A DNA stretch of 64,000 nt from Clitopilus passeckerianus (GCA_944990035.1 CALYLX010000135.1:203941-267940); one strand, 5' to 3'. Counted from the first letter of the stretch, positions 1 to 11,334 are shown. The notes: a model not told the origin generated them from the letters alone. Made by a program: numbers and translations.

Positions 1-1863
1 TGTCCATATCCGATGGGGTCGTGAAAACGACACCGGTCTCGTTGTTTCTGTTCCCAAGTTGAGCTACGCTCTTGGTGCCTGCATCATAGGTAGGCCAACC
101 GTAATTGCTGAGACCATGGGAAGGGTCGCGGGCGAAGTTGACCCAAGCACCTTGAACATATTTGGACAGAGCTGCTTCAGCTGCTGTCGGCGCAGGAGAT
201 GTCTTCACGTTATATGTGCCAAACACGATTGGTATCTCCGAGGCGTGGTAAGCTCGCAAGTCTTTGCGGCTCGAAACGTTTGGGAAGACACCTGTGGATT
301 CACGTTTAGTCCCGTGAAATTACGTGGGTCCTACGGCTTACCTTGATAATGGTATCTCCAGGTAGGAACGACTTTGGAACGATCACTTGCAGTATTGCTG
401 GCAGGGCATGTGTAGGCAGCCTATTCCGAGAGGGTTGAGAGATGGATTATGGGAAGAGGTTGGTAATGAATCACCTTTGTGACGACATCGGCAACCAGTT
501 GAGTTGCTCCAGGGATAGTGAAGCCGAGCTTAAGGAGCTCCAGAGCAACGACCAAGATATCTGCCTCCTGAGCATTGGTTCCTCCTAAAATTGGCACCTT
601 AAGGAAATTCCCAGCTGCCGATCTAGCGGCGAAATCAGAAGGAATCGTGATATCTGGCAAGAGACCAGTTTTAGTTCCCGAGGATGTTCTGTAAAGAAAG
701 CAGCTTACCATCGACCAGAGGGCTAAAAGACGCTCTGCTGCTGATGACTGCATCCTCGAGAGTCCTGAAGGGAACAGCTTTCATACATTGCAGTTGAGCT
801 GCATTGACGGCTACGAAAGAAAGTTTAACAGAACAGATCGTGGTGATGTAGCGAGTCGCGCACTTGTTCCGCATCCAACAGCCTTTGCGACTTCGTTCCA
901 ATCCTTGGGGTCAGGTTGGCCTGGTGTATCGGGAGTCGAGAAAATAGGTAATTGAAGGCTTGTTAGGGGTAAGATGAGCTTAATACTTTCAAGTTCCCAT
1001 TTCGTTGACTTACGTCCCAGACTGCTCTATGACACCTGTGAATAGATTGTAGTTCAGTTGCGTGCACTTTACTAGCGGATTAACTTCAGATACCCACCCT
1101 TAATCCTTGTATCTGTCGGATGAGAGAAAGTGTACGCATCGATGGCAGCTGCGCCTGAACTTACTCCGAAGAGAACGATACGTTCAGGATCACCGCCAAA
1201 GGAAGCAATGTTGTCATAGACCCATTGTATCGCAGCATCGATATCAAGCAGGCCATAATTCTGAGAGGCAATTGAACTGGCTAGTTGCGGTGCACTTGGC
1301 TGCCCAAAGATGTTAATGCGGTAGTTGAAGGTTACGACGGTGATATCGTCGAAGTCCTGAACTAGTGTCGTGCCGTTATAAACAACGGTGTTGCTCTGAG
1401 CGACATCAGCTTGTGCGATCCAATAAGACAGTTGTGCTCAACTTACAGTTCCAAATTGGAAAATTCCACCGTTGATCCAAAGCATAACAGCTGTCTTCTG
1501 CTTCCTTGCTGCGCTAGGTGCCCAAACATTGACACTGAGGCAATCCTCTGATTCTGGAATAGGGTCCAATAACGCCGGGAGGCCTGTGAGTGACAAGAAC
1601 TCGCGGTTGCTTTCAGTCAGAGACTGGACGCAAGAATCGCCATATGTCGTCGCTGCAAAGGTTGAGGACCTTTGAGGGGCCACCTTAGGAGCCTCCCATC
1701 GGCCAGCAATTGCATACGGTATCCCAAGGAACTGCCGTACGCCCGCTCCGACCTGCGTACCCGTAACAGGGCCTTGCTTGGTAGAAACGGTCAAACCGTC
1801 ACTTTGTCCATAAACGCTGCTGGCCAATGCCAATGCTGAGGCAAGTGCAGACCTGAAGAACAT
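1..1863 (-). CDS. Secreted type-B carboxylesterase/lipase, paralog A (3' end cut by window)
   Basis: An alpha/beta-hydrolase of the carboxylesterase type B family, predicted secreted, hydrolysing ester substrates outside the cell. The N-terminus is a signal peptide starting MFFRSALASALALASSVYG, then the family start QGPVTGTQ and GIPYAIAGRW. I chose the Met at 1863; an in-frame Met at 1884 lies only about 36 bp from the TATA box. Eight exons are readable. The nucleophile elbow reads GVSSG (1153-1167) instead of GESAG, the acid motif GGTNAQEADI keeps Glu, and AYHASEIPIVFG keeps His. The oxyanion motif reads NGGIF, with Ile for the usual third Gly. No frameshift or stop was seen. About 30 C-terminal codons lie outside the window, judging from its close copy C. 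Enzyme class is sure, substrate unknown. Confidence 0.88.
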
Positions 1864-1919
1864 CCTCGCTATGCCGACCTGCAAGAGAGGCGATGGGCGG
1901 CCAAGATGTCGATGTCAGG

Positions 1920-1926
1920 TTTATAT
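1920..1926 (-). promoter_or_regulatory. TATA box of esterase A
   Basis: The minus strand reads ATATAAA 57 bp upstream of the chosen start codon of paralog A. The same element stands at the same distance in paralog C, so it was copied with the gene. Confidence 0.6.
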
Positions 1927-2594
1927 GTTCATCGAGAAATTATGACAGCTAGCATTAGGCCATTGTGGAAGGGAGACGCATAGTGGCGCAACTAAAATTA
2001 TTGATATGCGAAAGTTTCCAGGGTTTGTTCAACTGGCTACCGCAGTGCTCGCCTCCCCATCCGCTATCCATTCCGAATGCCTCGGTTGTCAAGAATTTCG
2101 ACCCAGCTTAAGCACGGGTTATTTCCGTAGTGGCCTAACGTTCTGCAATTAGCTGTAAGTACGCGTTCAGATTGAACCCGAAATATTGCTTTAGACTTGA
2201 AACCTCGTCGTACCTTGAAGGTGTGCTGAAATATATCATTTAGAGATTCGTTTCGAGCCTTGTATCCGCCCAAATTCGGGGTTTAAGCGAACTGGATATT
2301 AGGTAATGTCCCCCGATCAAGGGCCACCTAATCAACCTCTTTCGGTACAGATTTCAGGTCCAATGAACCTAAATCCTTGCTCGCAAATGAACGTTTAGGA
2401 GAGGCCAGGTATTCAGCTCACCGACACGAAGGCCTGGCAACCCTCCCGAAATAGGCCGTTTCGTGAGGAATCAAAGGACTTGATTTGAGGAGTTTAGAGG
2501 TCCCTAAACTCGTACCAAAACCGGAAGTATTATTAGGATTCAAAACGAAAGGATCCCAATTGAATTAATGGCACATCTGGCTACGTCTACCCAG
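1927..2594. other. Intergenic region between esterase A and carrier 3' end
   Basis: About 670 bp without a convincing gene. It is upstream sequence of esterase A and downstream sequence of the carrier. Similarity to the upstream side of esterase C stops just beyond the TATA box, at about 1945. I see no RNA gene or transposon here. Confidence 0.5.
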
Positions 2595-3885
2595 CTATCC
2601 CCTCCTCCGCCTCCTCAGATACGCATCGACAATCATCTTCTCAATCCTGCCCTTCACGAGCAATGTAACTCCCTGACTAAGGAACCCCTTCAACAACTGA
2701 ACCTCCAAGCCTTCGTACAGCCCAGAAACCCCCGTCACCTCTGATTTGGTTTCCTTTGTGTCCTCTTTGACTGCGTCTGCGAAAGACTTGTTCGGGTGTC
2801 GCCTCGAGGAACGACGGCCTCCGATGTATGCATCGTATAGAACGGAGTTGAGAGAGGTAGCAGGAGAGGACGACGCTTGGAGTCGTGTTTTGGCGAGGAT
2901 TATGGGGTATAGAAGGAATGTTGCTTCAATACAGTGTCATATGAGTAACTATTTCGCGCGTGAGAGAACTCTCCAGAAATGCACCTATTGAATTAGAGAC
3001 AGCTCCGCCAAAGAACGCTTGAGCGGGTGAAGGATTGACGGGAGGCAAATGAGCAGCTGCTTTGGAAGCTTTCTGTGTGTCTTTAACAGCAGCCGCAACG
3101 GTTCGTGCGCTCGTTGCATTTAGGCGGAGGAGGGTGAGAAGTCTCCGGTATAGTTGGAAGAGAGCAAGGGTGAGAGATGGATTTAGAGACGTCAACGGTG
3201 TCGTTTGAAATCCTATACAATATGTTAGATTCCGTTGCAGGTTATTCAAGGCCGCTTACCTTTACAGAACCCAGAGAGACCATTTTCCTGGTAGAGGGAT
3301 TTAGCAGCGGACACTACGTTATCATGTTTGATAGGCTTGGATGGCTGGGTGAGATCTTCTTCGGATTCCGCTTCCTCCTCCTCTTCAGCTTGTAATCGTA
3401 AGGTGATGATATTCAATGGCATTGTAACTGCACGAGAAGCGACGCCTGCCAGGAAGCCAATGATGATCTCTTCGAACATGGATGGTTTGTGCGGTCGTCC
3501 AGGTTTTGCCTTCTTGCCCGGCGTAAGTAGGTGTTTCGTTGACGCAGACCGTAGAAAAGAGTAGAAGTAGTAGTACAGGAAGCTAGAATCCCGTAAGTGA
3601 CGTTCTTCAAAAGAAGGTGAATTCCGCTTACCTGGACAAAAGTGTCGCTCCAGTATCCGTCCAGAGCCCGTCGTATAGACCCGCTAGGCCTCTTCGTTTG
3701 AATACATGTAAAAATAGCTCACACGCTCTCTTGAGCCCACTTTCCCTCTTGGTTTTCTCAGAGCTCCGATCATCCAGCTGAGCCAACGTAGCGAGCAAAT
3801 CCAAAGGGTATGTTATCACATTCGCCGAAGCACTTCCTATCGAGCCAGAGAATGCCTGGACCAGAGGAGGCAGAGTACTAGTCAT
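2595..3885 (-). CDS. ANT1: Peroxisomal ANT1/PMP47-type adenine nucleotide carrier
   Basis: A mitochondrial-carrier-family protein of the peroxisomal branch, which imports ATP into peroxisomes for fatty-acid activation. It starts MTSTLPPLVQAFSGSIGSA. The first Solcar repeat has YPLDLLATLAQLD and GLYDGLWTDTGATLLS; the second has MPLNIITLRLQAE and GFQTTPLTSLNPSLTLALFQ; the third, after an intron at about 2930-2970, has YPIILAKTRLQ and GLYEGLEVQLLKGFLSQGV, ending in a basic tail RRRRRG. The FQTT-LNPS block is typical of basidiomycete PMP47/ANT1 carriers. An acidic loop of E and D residues lies in repeat 2. Four or five exons. It is divergent from the 3-hydroxyacyl-CoA dehydrogenase, a functional link to fatty-acid oxidation. 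Carrier assignment is firm, the peroxisomal subtype is inferred. Confidence 0.85.
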
Positions 3886-3975
3886 GTTGGTGGGAGTAAA
3901 GCAAGCCGTTCCAAGATTGTTCCATGGCTTTATACGAGCGTCAACTCGGTCGAAGACCCACAAAATCGTCGAAGA

Positions 3976-3998
3976 CCAATGTGTTATCGATGACGTCA
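3976..3998. promoter_or_regulatory. CCAAT box and palindromic CRE/ATF site in a divergent promoter
   Basis: The 271-bp interval between the divergent starts of the ANT1-type carrier (3885) and the 3-hydroxyacyl-CoA dehydrogenase (4157) holds CCAAT at 3976-3980 and the perfect palindrome TGACGTCA at 3991-3998. TGACGTCA is the classical ATF/CREB bZIP site. Being palindromic and roughly central, it could serve both genes. Its function here is inferred. Confidence 0.5.
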
Positions 3999-4156
3999 GC
4001 ATATCTCCGTCCGGAAAGGTTCTCCTCCGGCTAATTCACGTGCCCGGAACTTGGGTCGCCTTCGGAATCCTTTCTCTACGCGGTGACTTTCTGAGAGAAC
4101 TTGCTGAACTCCGTGTTACTCTCTGCTTGACTTCTAACCGTCCTATCGAACGAGAA

Positions 4157-5413
4157 ATGGCTGCTGTTGCTCATGGAATCCGGACTCTAGGAGTTCTCGG
4201 TGCTGGTCAAATGGGTACCGGTATCGCTCTCGTAGCTGCTATGCGGGCCAAGGTCCCTGTACTCTTGCATGACCGTTCGACAGAACAGATAAACAAGGGA
4301 CTTGCTCTCGTCGATAAATTGCTTGCAAAGGACGTTGGAAAGGGAAGGATCAGCAGCGAAGACGCGAAAGAGACCAGGGATAGGATTAGTGTGGTCGGAG
4401 CGGAGGTCGGTCTCAAGGGCTTCAGAGACGTGGATATGGTCGTCGAGGTAGGAGCTTGTCTGCTACTATTAGTCGCTTTAACTGAAGAAGAAGGAACTTG
4501 CAGGCTGTCTCTGAGAACCTTTCCCTCAAGCAATCAATATTCGGTAGTTTGGCAGCAGAGCTCCAGCCCAATGCTATCCTTGCTTCCAACACTAGCTCGA
4601 TAAGCATAACCCAGATCGCCGCTTCCGCCATTCCCAAGGGTGTCAGTGCTGCCAGTGAAGAAGGCCAAAAGATTGCCGGACGCGTTGTTGGTGAGCAGTT
4701 CCCCTATGCATTCATAAGCACCCGTTGATATTTTATTCTTCTACTAGGGCTTCACTTCTTCAATCCCGTTCCCGTCATGGTGCGCTCGATCTTACTAACA
4801 ATGTGCTGATGTTGACATCGTACTAGAAACTTGTTGAGCTCATCTCTGCCCTACAAACAACACCCGACACACTTGACCGATCAAGGTCATTTGCCACCGC
4901 TTGCGGAAAGAGTAAGTAGTCCCTTTTGCAATGTTCATATTCTTGGCCATTAACTTCATATTCCAGCTGTAACAACATCCAAGGACGTCCCAGGCTTTGT
5001 TTCCAATGCACTTCTGATGCCATTTATCAACGAGGTACGACACTTCGCTTTACCAAATTCTCTGAAAGCTTCATACTGACTTTTACATGCTCCATAGGCG
5101 ATCATGCACCTTGAAAAAGGCATTGCAACACGGGAGGACATCGACACCACTCTCAAGCTTGGCATGAACCATCCCATGGGCCCGCTCCAGCTCGCTGACT
5201 TGTATGTCTCTTTCTTTTCTATCCTCATCCCCCGGTATTGAATCTACTCCCCCTTTTAGCATCGGCCTCGATACCTGCCTAGCCATCCAGCAAACGCTCT
5301 ACGAAGGCACCCGCGACTCTAAGTATCGCCCCAGTGTTCTCTTGGAGAGGATGGTTGATGCACAGTGGTATGGAAGAAAAAATGGAAAGGGTTTCTACGA
5401 ATACGATTCATAG
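4157..5413 (+). CDS. 3-hydroxyacyl-CoA (3-hydroxybutyryl-CoA) dehydrogenase
   Basis: Oxidises L-3-hydroxyacyl-CoA to 3-ketoacyl-CoA with NAD+, the third step of beta-oxidation. The N-terminal Rossmann domain begins [20 protein letters not shown], with the GxGxxG loop at residues 16-21. Later exons give [15 protein letters not shown], the catalytic-His segment [14 protein letters not shown], then [20 protein letters not shown] and [19 protein letters not shown] of the C-terminal dimerisation domain, ending in [12 protein letters not shown]. Seven exons and six short introns give roughly 300 residues, the usual length. The start was chosen as the Met before the Rossmann strand; a longer upstream open frame lies in the promoter. 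No SKL-type peroxisomal signal is seen at the C-terminus, so compartment is open. Divergent from the peroxisomal carrier. Confidence 0.93.
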
Positions 5414-5602
5414 GCATATCTATCATGTTGTCGGGTGTGTTATTACCTAGAATAGAGTATATGGGCTGCAAACATTGTGAATCAGAATTTTTTAGCAACA
5501 TCAACCTGCGAGGCCGGAACTGGCTGGAAACAAATCCGCCGGAGTAAAGACAGGGCTGCTCCAGATGAAGACGAAAAAGAGCAGATCACCACATTTCATA
5601 TT

Positions 5603-5674
5603 TACACTGAAGGGGAATCGAACCCCTGCCGCTTGCTTGGAAGGCAAGCATGATAACCACTTCACCATCAGTGT
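5603..5674 (-). tRNA. tRNA-Gly (anticodon TCC)
   Basis: The minus strand folds as a complete intronless cloverleaf. The acceptor stem is ACACTGA paired with TCAGTGT (seven perfect pairs). The D stem is GTGA/TCAT, the anticodon stem CTTGC/GCAAG with loop CTTCCAA (anticodon TCC), and the T stem AGGGG/CCCCT with loop TTCGATT. It is 72 nt including the discriminator A. CCA is not encoded, as expected for a eukaryotic nuclear tRNA. It reads GGA codons. Confidence 0.95.
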
Positions 5675-5856
5675 CCGAATGATGGAAAGGTACATACCAT
5701 TATAGGATACAGTCAGGGTGTGGGCTGGATGCTTTCATGGTCGTAGCCAGTGGCGCACATCCGGACAATGAATCTCAATAAAATCAAAATTCGGATTCTT
5801 TCGCGAAACTAAGTCCTACGATACATTTTAAGAAGAATCCGTTAGCTTCGGCCCCC
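5675..5856. other. Short spacer between tRNA-Gly and esterase B
   Basis: About 180 bp without recognisable features; 3' flank of esterase B and 5' flank of the tRNA. The 190 bp on the other side of the tRNA (5414-5602) is 3' flank of the dehydrogenase and equally featureless. Confidence 0.4.
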
Positions 5857-7715
5857 CTACAATCCAGGCAGAGGAATCGTGATATTACAGCCAACATCAT
5901 AAAGCTGACCCGACACGAACGACGCCCCAGCCAGATTGAGCACCCCACCGAGAACGACGAGGCTCAGTGTCTCTGGCTTATACTTCGGCCAGCCGTAGTT
6001 GCTGAGGCCCTTAGCAGGATCACGAGCAAATGCAACCCAAGCAGCCTGGATATACTTGCTCAAGGCGATCTCAACCAGTGTTGGGGGTGGGGTAGGTTTG
6101 ATGTTGTATGTTCCAAAGACGATAGGGATTTCGGAGGCGTGATAGGCACGTAGATCAGCGCGGGTGGAAATGTCGGGGAATATTGCTGACAGATCGTTAG
6201 TGGAGGCGGTAATGTGCATTAACGAGGGACGTACCATCATATCGGTACCTCCAGGTTGGAACACCTGCATTGGCTCTGTTGCGAGCAGTCAGGCCAGCAG
6301 GGCAAGCGAAGCCAGCCTAGATATTTTCTACGTCAGATATGCAGATAGCACGAGTTCCAGTTAAGTCACCTTTGTAACGAGATCAGAAAGGACAGGAGTC
6401 AAGACTGGATCGACTGTTCCCGTTTCGACGAGTTGTTGGCCGACAACGAAGATATCACCCTCCTCTTCGTTATTGCCAGTGAGAAGAGGTACTTTGAGGA
6501 ACCTTCCGGTTTTTCCACGTTCTGCGATGTCGCTAACCAAAGTGATATCTGCTGGGCCTTAGCATTACAGACATGGGGAACGATGGGAAGCTTACTATCA
6601 ACCACTGGACCGAAGTTGAGGTTATATTTGATGACTGCGTCTTCGAGGGTCCTGTAAGGCACCCCCTTCATGCACTGTAGCTGGGTGGCATCGTTGGCTG
6701 TGCGAAGAAGGATTTGTCAGATGGAACTCAGCCAGAAAGGGATGCGACATACTTGTTCCACAGCCGACGTTATCAGCGACCAGGTTCCAGGTAGTTTTAT
6801 TGAGTTGTCCGACAGAAGGCCCAGCATCGCCTGGTAAGTTGATCCCGAGTCTGCAAAAGAGTTTCAACATCTTGCGATCATCCTAGGGGGAAGGGAGGGG
6901 AAGGGGGACATACGTTCCAGATTCCTGAATGATCCCTTTGACAATAGTGTCGCTTTCATGGGCGAATGCATACGCGTCCGTGGCTACTCCTCCAGCACTT
7001 TCGCCAAAGATAGTGATACGTTCCGGATCACCTCCGAAGGCAGCGATGTTGTCGTGGACCCATTTGATCGCTGCTTCGACGTCAAGGAGGGCAAAATTCA
7101 AGGACGTCGTCCCGCCCTGAAGCTGTGGGGCGTTTGGAAGACCGAAAATATTCATCCGATAGTTGAAGGATACCACTGTCACATCGTCGTGGTCTCCAAC
7201 CAGGGTGGTGCCATTGTACACAACGGTGTTGCTCTGAGAGAAAAAGAGTAATATGTATGTCAGTCAACCAATAATGCCTCTTTGAAATGAAAATTTGCAC
7301 TTACGGTGCCAAACTGGAAGCCTCCGCCATAGATCCAGATCATAACTGCCGTACTCTGCTTTCGTGAAGTGGCGGGTGCCCACACGTTCGCAGTGAGGCA
7401 ATCCTCCGACTCAGGAACGGTGATATTAGTGACACCAGTGAGTTCCAAGAACTTGAGGTTGCCGGGCGTTAACGCCTGGACGCATGCATCACCAAACTTG
7501 GTGGCAGAGAGCGCACCAGATCGTTGGGGAGGGGCCTGGGGAGCCTCCCAACGTTTTGCAACAGCGAAAGGAACGCCGAGGAACTGGCGTACTTTGGAGT
7601 TCACCAGAGTCCCGGTGACATCTCCTTGTTTTGTAGGGACAGTCTGGCCCTGGCCGAACGCTCTGGGCAAGACTGCAAGCAGTAGGGAAAGGCTAGTTAG
7701 AACCAACATGTTCAA
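5857..7715 (-). CDS. Secreted type-B carboxylesterase/lipase, paralog B
   Basis: A complete member of the cluster. Signal peptide MNMLVLTSLSLLLAVLPRAF ends near residue 21. Then come QGDVTGTLV, GVPFAVAKRWEAP, the canonical oxyanion motif WIYGGGFQFGT, the nucleophile elbow FGESAGGVATDAYAF, the acid motif TGNNEEEGDIFVV, and the catalytic His in AYHASEIPIVFG, followed by YIQAAWVAFARDP and YGWPKY near the end. Eight exons with introns at the same seven places as its paralogs. The triad is intact and all three oxyanion glycines are present, so this is the most conventional of the three minus-strand copies. It lies head-to-tail behind paralog C, 790 bp apart. Substrate unknown. Confidence 0.92.
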
Positions 7716-7753
7716 ATGAGGAGATGGAGTTCAATATACCAAGTCTCGCTTCG

Positions 7754-7760
7754 TTTTATA
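7754..7760 (-). promoter_or_regulatory. TATA box of esterase B
   Basis: The minus strand reads TATAAAA about 39 bp upstream of the start codon of paralog B. Confidence 0.55.
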
Positions 7761-8506
7761 CTGTGGCTCTCCAGCGTAAGAATACATGCCGGTGTAGGCT
7801 TTCGTCTTCCCATTATCCTGATCAAGAGGAGCCGAACACGATTCGGGTGCTATCTCAACCGAGTCTCAATGACTTTGTGGCCAGTTGTGGGTAGTCCATG
7901 TTGCAGAGTGCTTATAGCACCCGAGATTCGGGTACCCATCGAGCTCTTAGGCGTGAGTGAGCTTTTGAAAGTGTGACCACCAGAAACTTCTCATTCTCGA
8001 GTTTGAGTAGGGGCCGAAGGTCGGATTCGGGAGCTGAAGCCAAAGACACCGGCTGTATTCAAGGTTGCAGGCGGGTAGAACAGAAGCATAGCCAACACTG
8101 AAGGCGACGGGATATAAGTCCAGTCATATGATAGAAGGTTCCCATCCGAACCATCGTTACAGTGCAAGGGCTAGAGGTTTGCACAGTGACCCGGGCCGAC
8201 GTTGCTTGTCCAGATCTATGGAATAAATATTCTTCTGGAGCAAGAGAGCCCTTCATTGGGGCCGTTTGTGTTCCGCCGAGTTGTTGCTGCTCAGAGGGGC
8301 CACAGCTCCGGGAGACCTTCAAAATAGTAGTGGTGGTTGAGAGAGATGAGATATTGCTCACGTAACCAGTGACTGTCGTGTTTAGGGAAGCCTGATGGTG
8401 GGATAGCAGACAAGCAATCGACGCTCAAGCATTTCAGTCAAGATGTTTCATAGCAAGAAATTTGGCATATTGTTACATTCGTTGTAATTTCACAAAGAGA
8501 TTAGAA
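7761..8506. other. Intergenic region between esterases B and C
   Basis: About 745 bp: promoter side of B and 3' flank of C. Short open frames exist but none has family motifs or a plausible gene structure. No repeats seen. Confidence 0.45.
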
Positions 8507-10444
8507 TTAAATCAAGTCCGAAATGTCGATGTCAATCCCCAACAAATCAGAGATCAACTGCACAATATCCTCAATCGTCTCCAAAGTACCGCATCCTGTG
8601 TCCACATCTGACGGAGTCGTGAAAACGACACCGGTCTCGTTGTTGCTGTTCCCAAGTTGAGCTACGCTTTTGGTACCCGCCTGATAGGTAGGCCAGCCGT
8701 AATCGCTGAGCCCATGGGAAGGGTCGCGGGCGAAGTTGACCCAAGCACCTTGAACGTATTTGGACAGAGCTGCTTCAGCTGCTGTCGGCGCAGGAGATGT
8801 CTTCACGTTATATGTGCCAAATACAATTGGTATCTCGGAGGCGTGGTAAGCTCGCAAGTCTTTGCGGCTCGAAATGTTTGGGAAGACACCTGTGGATTCA
8901 CGTTTAGCCCTGTGAAATTACGTGTGCCCTATGGCTTACCTTGGTATTGGTATCTCCAGGTAGGAACGACTTTAGAGCGATCACTTGCAGTATTGCTGGC
9001 AGGGCATGTGAAGATAGCCTATTCCGAAAGGGTTGAGAGATGGTTTATGGGAAGGTTGATAGTCAATCACCTTTGTGACGACATCGGCAACCAGATGGGT
9101 TGCTCCAGGGATAGTGAAGCCGAGCTTAAGGAGCTCCAGAGCAACAACAAAAATATCTCCCTCCTGAGCATTTGTTCCTCCTAAAATTGGCACCTTAAGG
9201 AATTTCCCAGCTGCTGATCTCGCGGCGGGATCAGAAGGAATCGTGATATCTGGCAAGAGAGGTGTTTTAGCTTCCGAGCGAGGATGAGAAGACAGCAGCT
9301 TACCATCGACCAGAGGGCTAAAAGACGCTCCGCTACTGATGACGGCGTTCTCGAGAGTCCTGAAGGGAACTGCTTTCATACACTGTAGTTGAGCCGCGTT
9401 GACACCTGCGAAAGACAGTTCATTAGAACAAATCTCGGTGGTGCAGCAAGGCGCGCACTTGTTCCGCATCCAACCGCCTTTGCGACTTCATTCCAATCCT
9501 CAGGGTCAGGTTGGCTTGGTGTATCGGGCTTCGAGAAAATAGGTAATGAAAGACTTATCGAGGATGAGCTAAGCTGAATACTTTTATTTCGTTGACTCAC
9601 GTTCCAGACTCCTCAATGACACCTGTGAATAGGGTGTAAGTCAGTTGCATGAAAATATTGGCCGATTAACTTCAGGTCCTCACCCTTCACTCTCGTATCT
9701 GTTGGATGAGAGAAAGTGTAAGCATCAATAGCCGCTGAGCCTGCACTTTCTCCGAAGAGAGTAATACGTTCAGGATCGCCGCCAAAGGAAGCGATATTGT
9801 CATAGACCCATTGTATCGCAGCATCGATATCAAGCAGGCCGTAATTCTGAGAGGCAGTTGAACTGGCTAGTTGCGGTGCATTCGGCTGTCCAAAGATGTT
9901 GGTGCGGTAGTTTAAGCTTACGACGGTGATATCGTCGAAGTTCTGAACCAGGGTTGTGCCATCATAGACAACGGTGTTGCTCTAAGGGTGACATCAGCTT
10001 GTGCGGTCTAAAGGTATTTTAACCTCAACTTACGGTTCCAAACTGGAAACTTCCGCCGTAGATCCAGACCAATACGGCAGTCTTCTGCTTCCTTGCTGCG
10101 CTAGGTGCCCAAATATTGACATTGAGGCAATCCTCTGATTCTGGGACAGGATCTGTAGGGAGACCTGCGAGTGACAAGAACTCGAGGTTGCTTTCGGTCA
10201 GAGCCTGAACGCAAGAATCTCCATATTTCGTCGCTGCAAAGGTTGAGGACCTTGAGGGGGCCGTCTTGGGAGCTTCCCATCGACCGGCGATGGCATATGG
10301 TATGCCAAGGAACTGCCGTACACCCGCGGCAACCTGTGTACCCGTAACCGGACCTTGCTTAGTAGAAACGGTCAAACCGTCGCTTTGTCCGTAAACGCTG
10401 GTGGCCAGTGCCAATGCTGAGGCAAGAGCAGACCTGAAGTACAT
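8507..10444 (-). CDS. Secreted type-B carboxylesterase/lipase, paralog C
   Basis: A complete close duplicate of paralog A. Signal peptide MYFRSALASALALATSVYG (an alternative upstream Met at 10465 is less likely given the TATA spacing), then QGPVTGTQVAAGVRQFLGIP. The nucleophile elbow is the standard FGESAGSAAIDAYTF, the acid motif is GGTNAQEGDIFVV, and the His motif is AYHASEIPIVFG. The oxyanion motif reads WIYGGSFQFGT, with Ser (codon 10049-10051) in place of the usual third Gly. Eight exons; for example, the intron that follows PLVD begins GTAAGCTG and ends TTGCCAG. The C-terminus is the acidic, hydrophobic tail LIGIDIDISDLI-like (read LLGIDIDISDLI). About 550 residues, normal for the family. 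Confidence 0.92.
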
Positions 10445-10500
10445 CCTCGCGACGCCGTCCCGCAAGAGAGACGATGGACAACCAAGATGTCGATGTCAGG

Positions 10501-10507
10501 TTTATAT
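10501..10507 (-). promoter_or_regulatory. TATA box of esterase C
   Basis: ATATAAA on the minus strand, 57 bp upstream of the chosen start, same spacing and surrounding sequence as in paralog A. Confidence 0.6.
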
Positions 10508-11287
10508 GTTCATCAGGAAATCATGAAGAAGCCTGGAATCGCGTCGGGGATGATCAATATGACAGGTTACTACCTCTTTCCTTTCCCCATTACCCCAGAC
10601 GGAACGCGGACGGTCATCACGGGGTCGGTATCTGTCAGGGCGATGTCGAGGAGAGAATGCAAAGTGTGTTCAGCTGCTCTCGCAGCAGTGATTGATGACA
10701 TGTGGTGAGAAAGAGTTGCGTTTTACTATATGAACGCTCGTCATCACCCGTGTGGTAGCAGTGGAGCCGACTGTCAAAAACAGGCGGCGGATATAACGCG
10801 AGGGTTTCAGTAAGACCCGGGAATTTTCTGTCTTTCAAGGCATGAGCTCGAACAATCCGCTTGAAGGCGAAAGAGAGTTCTATTCGGATGAACATGAGTG
10901 AGTCAAAGGTAACAGGTTGGACCAGAGCGGTGACCAGAGCTAAGCCAAATTATGGGAGCAGGTCGGATACTGCTCATAACGAGGATTTTCATCGCAATTT
11001 GCCATTCATTCTTGTTTCGAGAGTCCAGCATTCGTGTACAACTCTCACTCGCCTGCGACGGGCGAGCAAGCACAATGTAGGTCGAGTTCGACTCGAATTT
11101 GGAATTCAAGCAGTAGGAATGGCTTCGGAAATAAACACGGCAAAACACCTTGATTAGATCTGTTTTTGGCAAGTGTCAACGAAAAGTTCAGGCCGTTATC
11201 AAGTTCCTCTGACTCAATCTCTTGACTCGTGCACGTTGTCCTGTGCACTCCGACTCAACTTTTAGACTCTGTTGCCACTAAAGCACA
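10508..11287. other. Divergent intergenic region, esterase C / AsnRS
   Basis: About 780 bp between the divergent starts of esterase C and asparaginyl-tRNA synthetase. No gene is supported; apart from the two TATA boxes at its ends I recognise no element. Confidence 0.45.
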
Positions 11288-11294
11288 TATAAAA
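11288..11294 (+). promoter_or_regulatory. TATA box of asparaginyl-tRNA synthetase gene
   Basis: TATAAAA lies 47 bp upstream of the AsnRS start codon. Confidence 0.55.
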
Positions 11295-11334
11295 CTTCTG
11301 GCAGCACTTAGAGGAGGTTCACTACTGGACTACA

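Noticed and set aside
8059..8361. 100-codon frame between esterases B and C
   Set aside because: No motifs, and a similar-sized frame is open on the other strand; likely chance.
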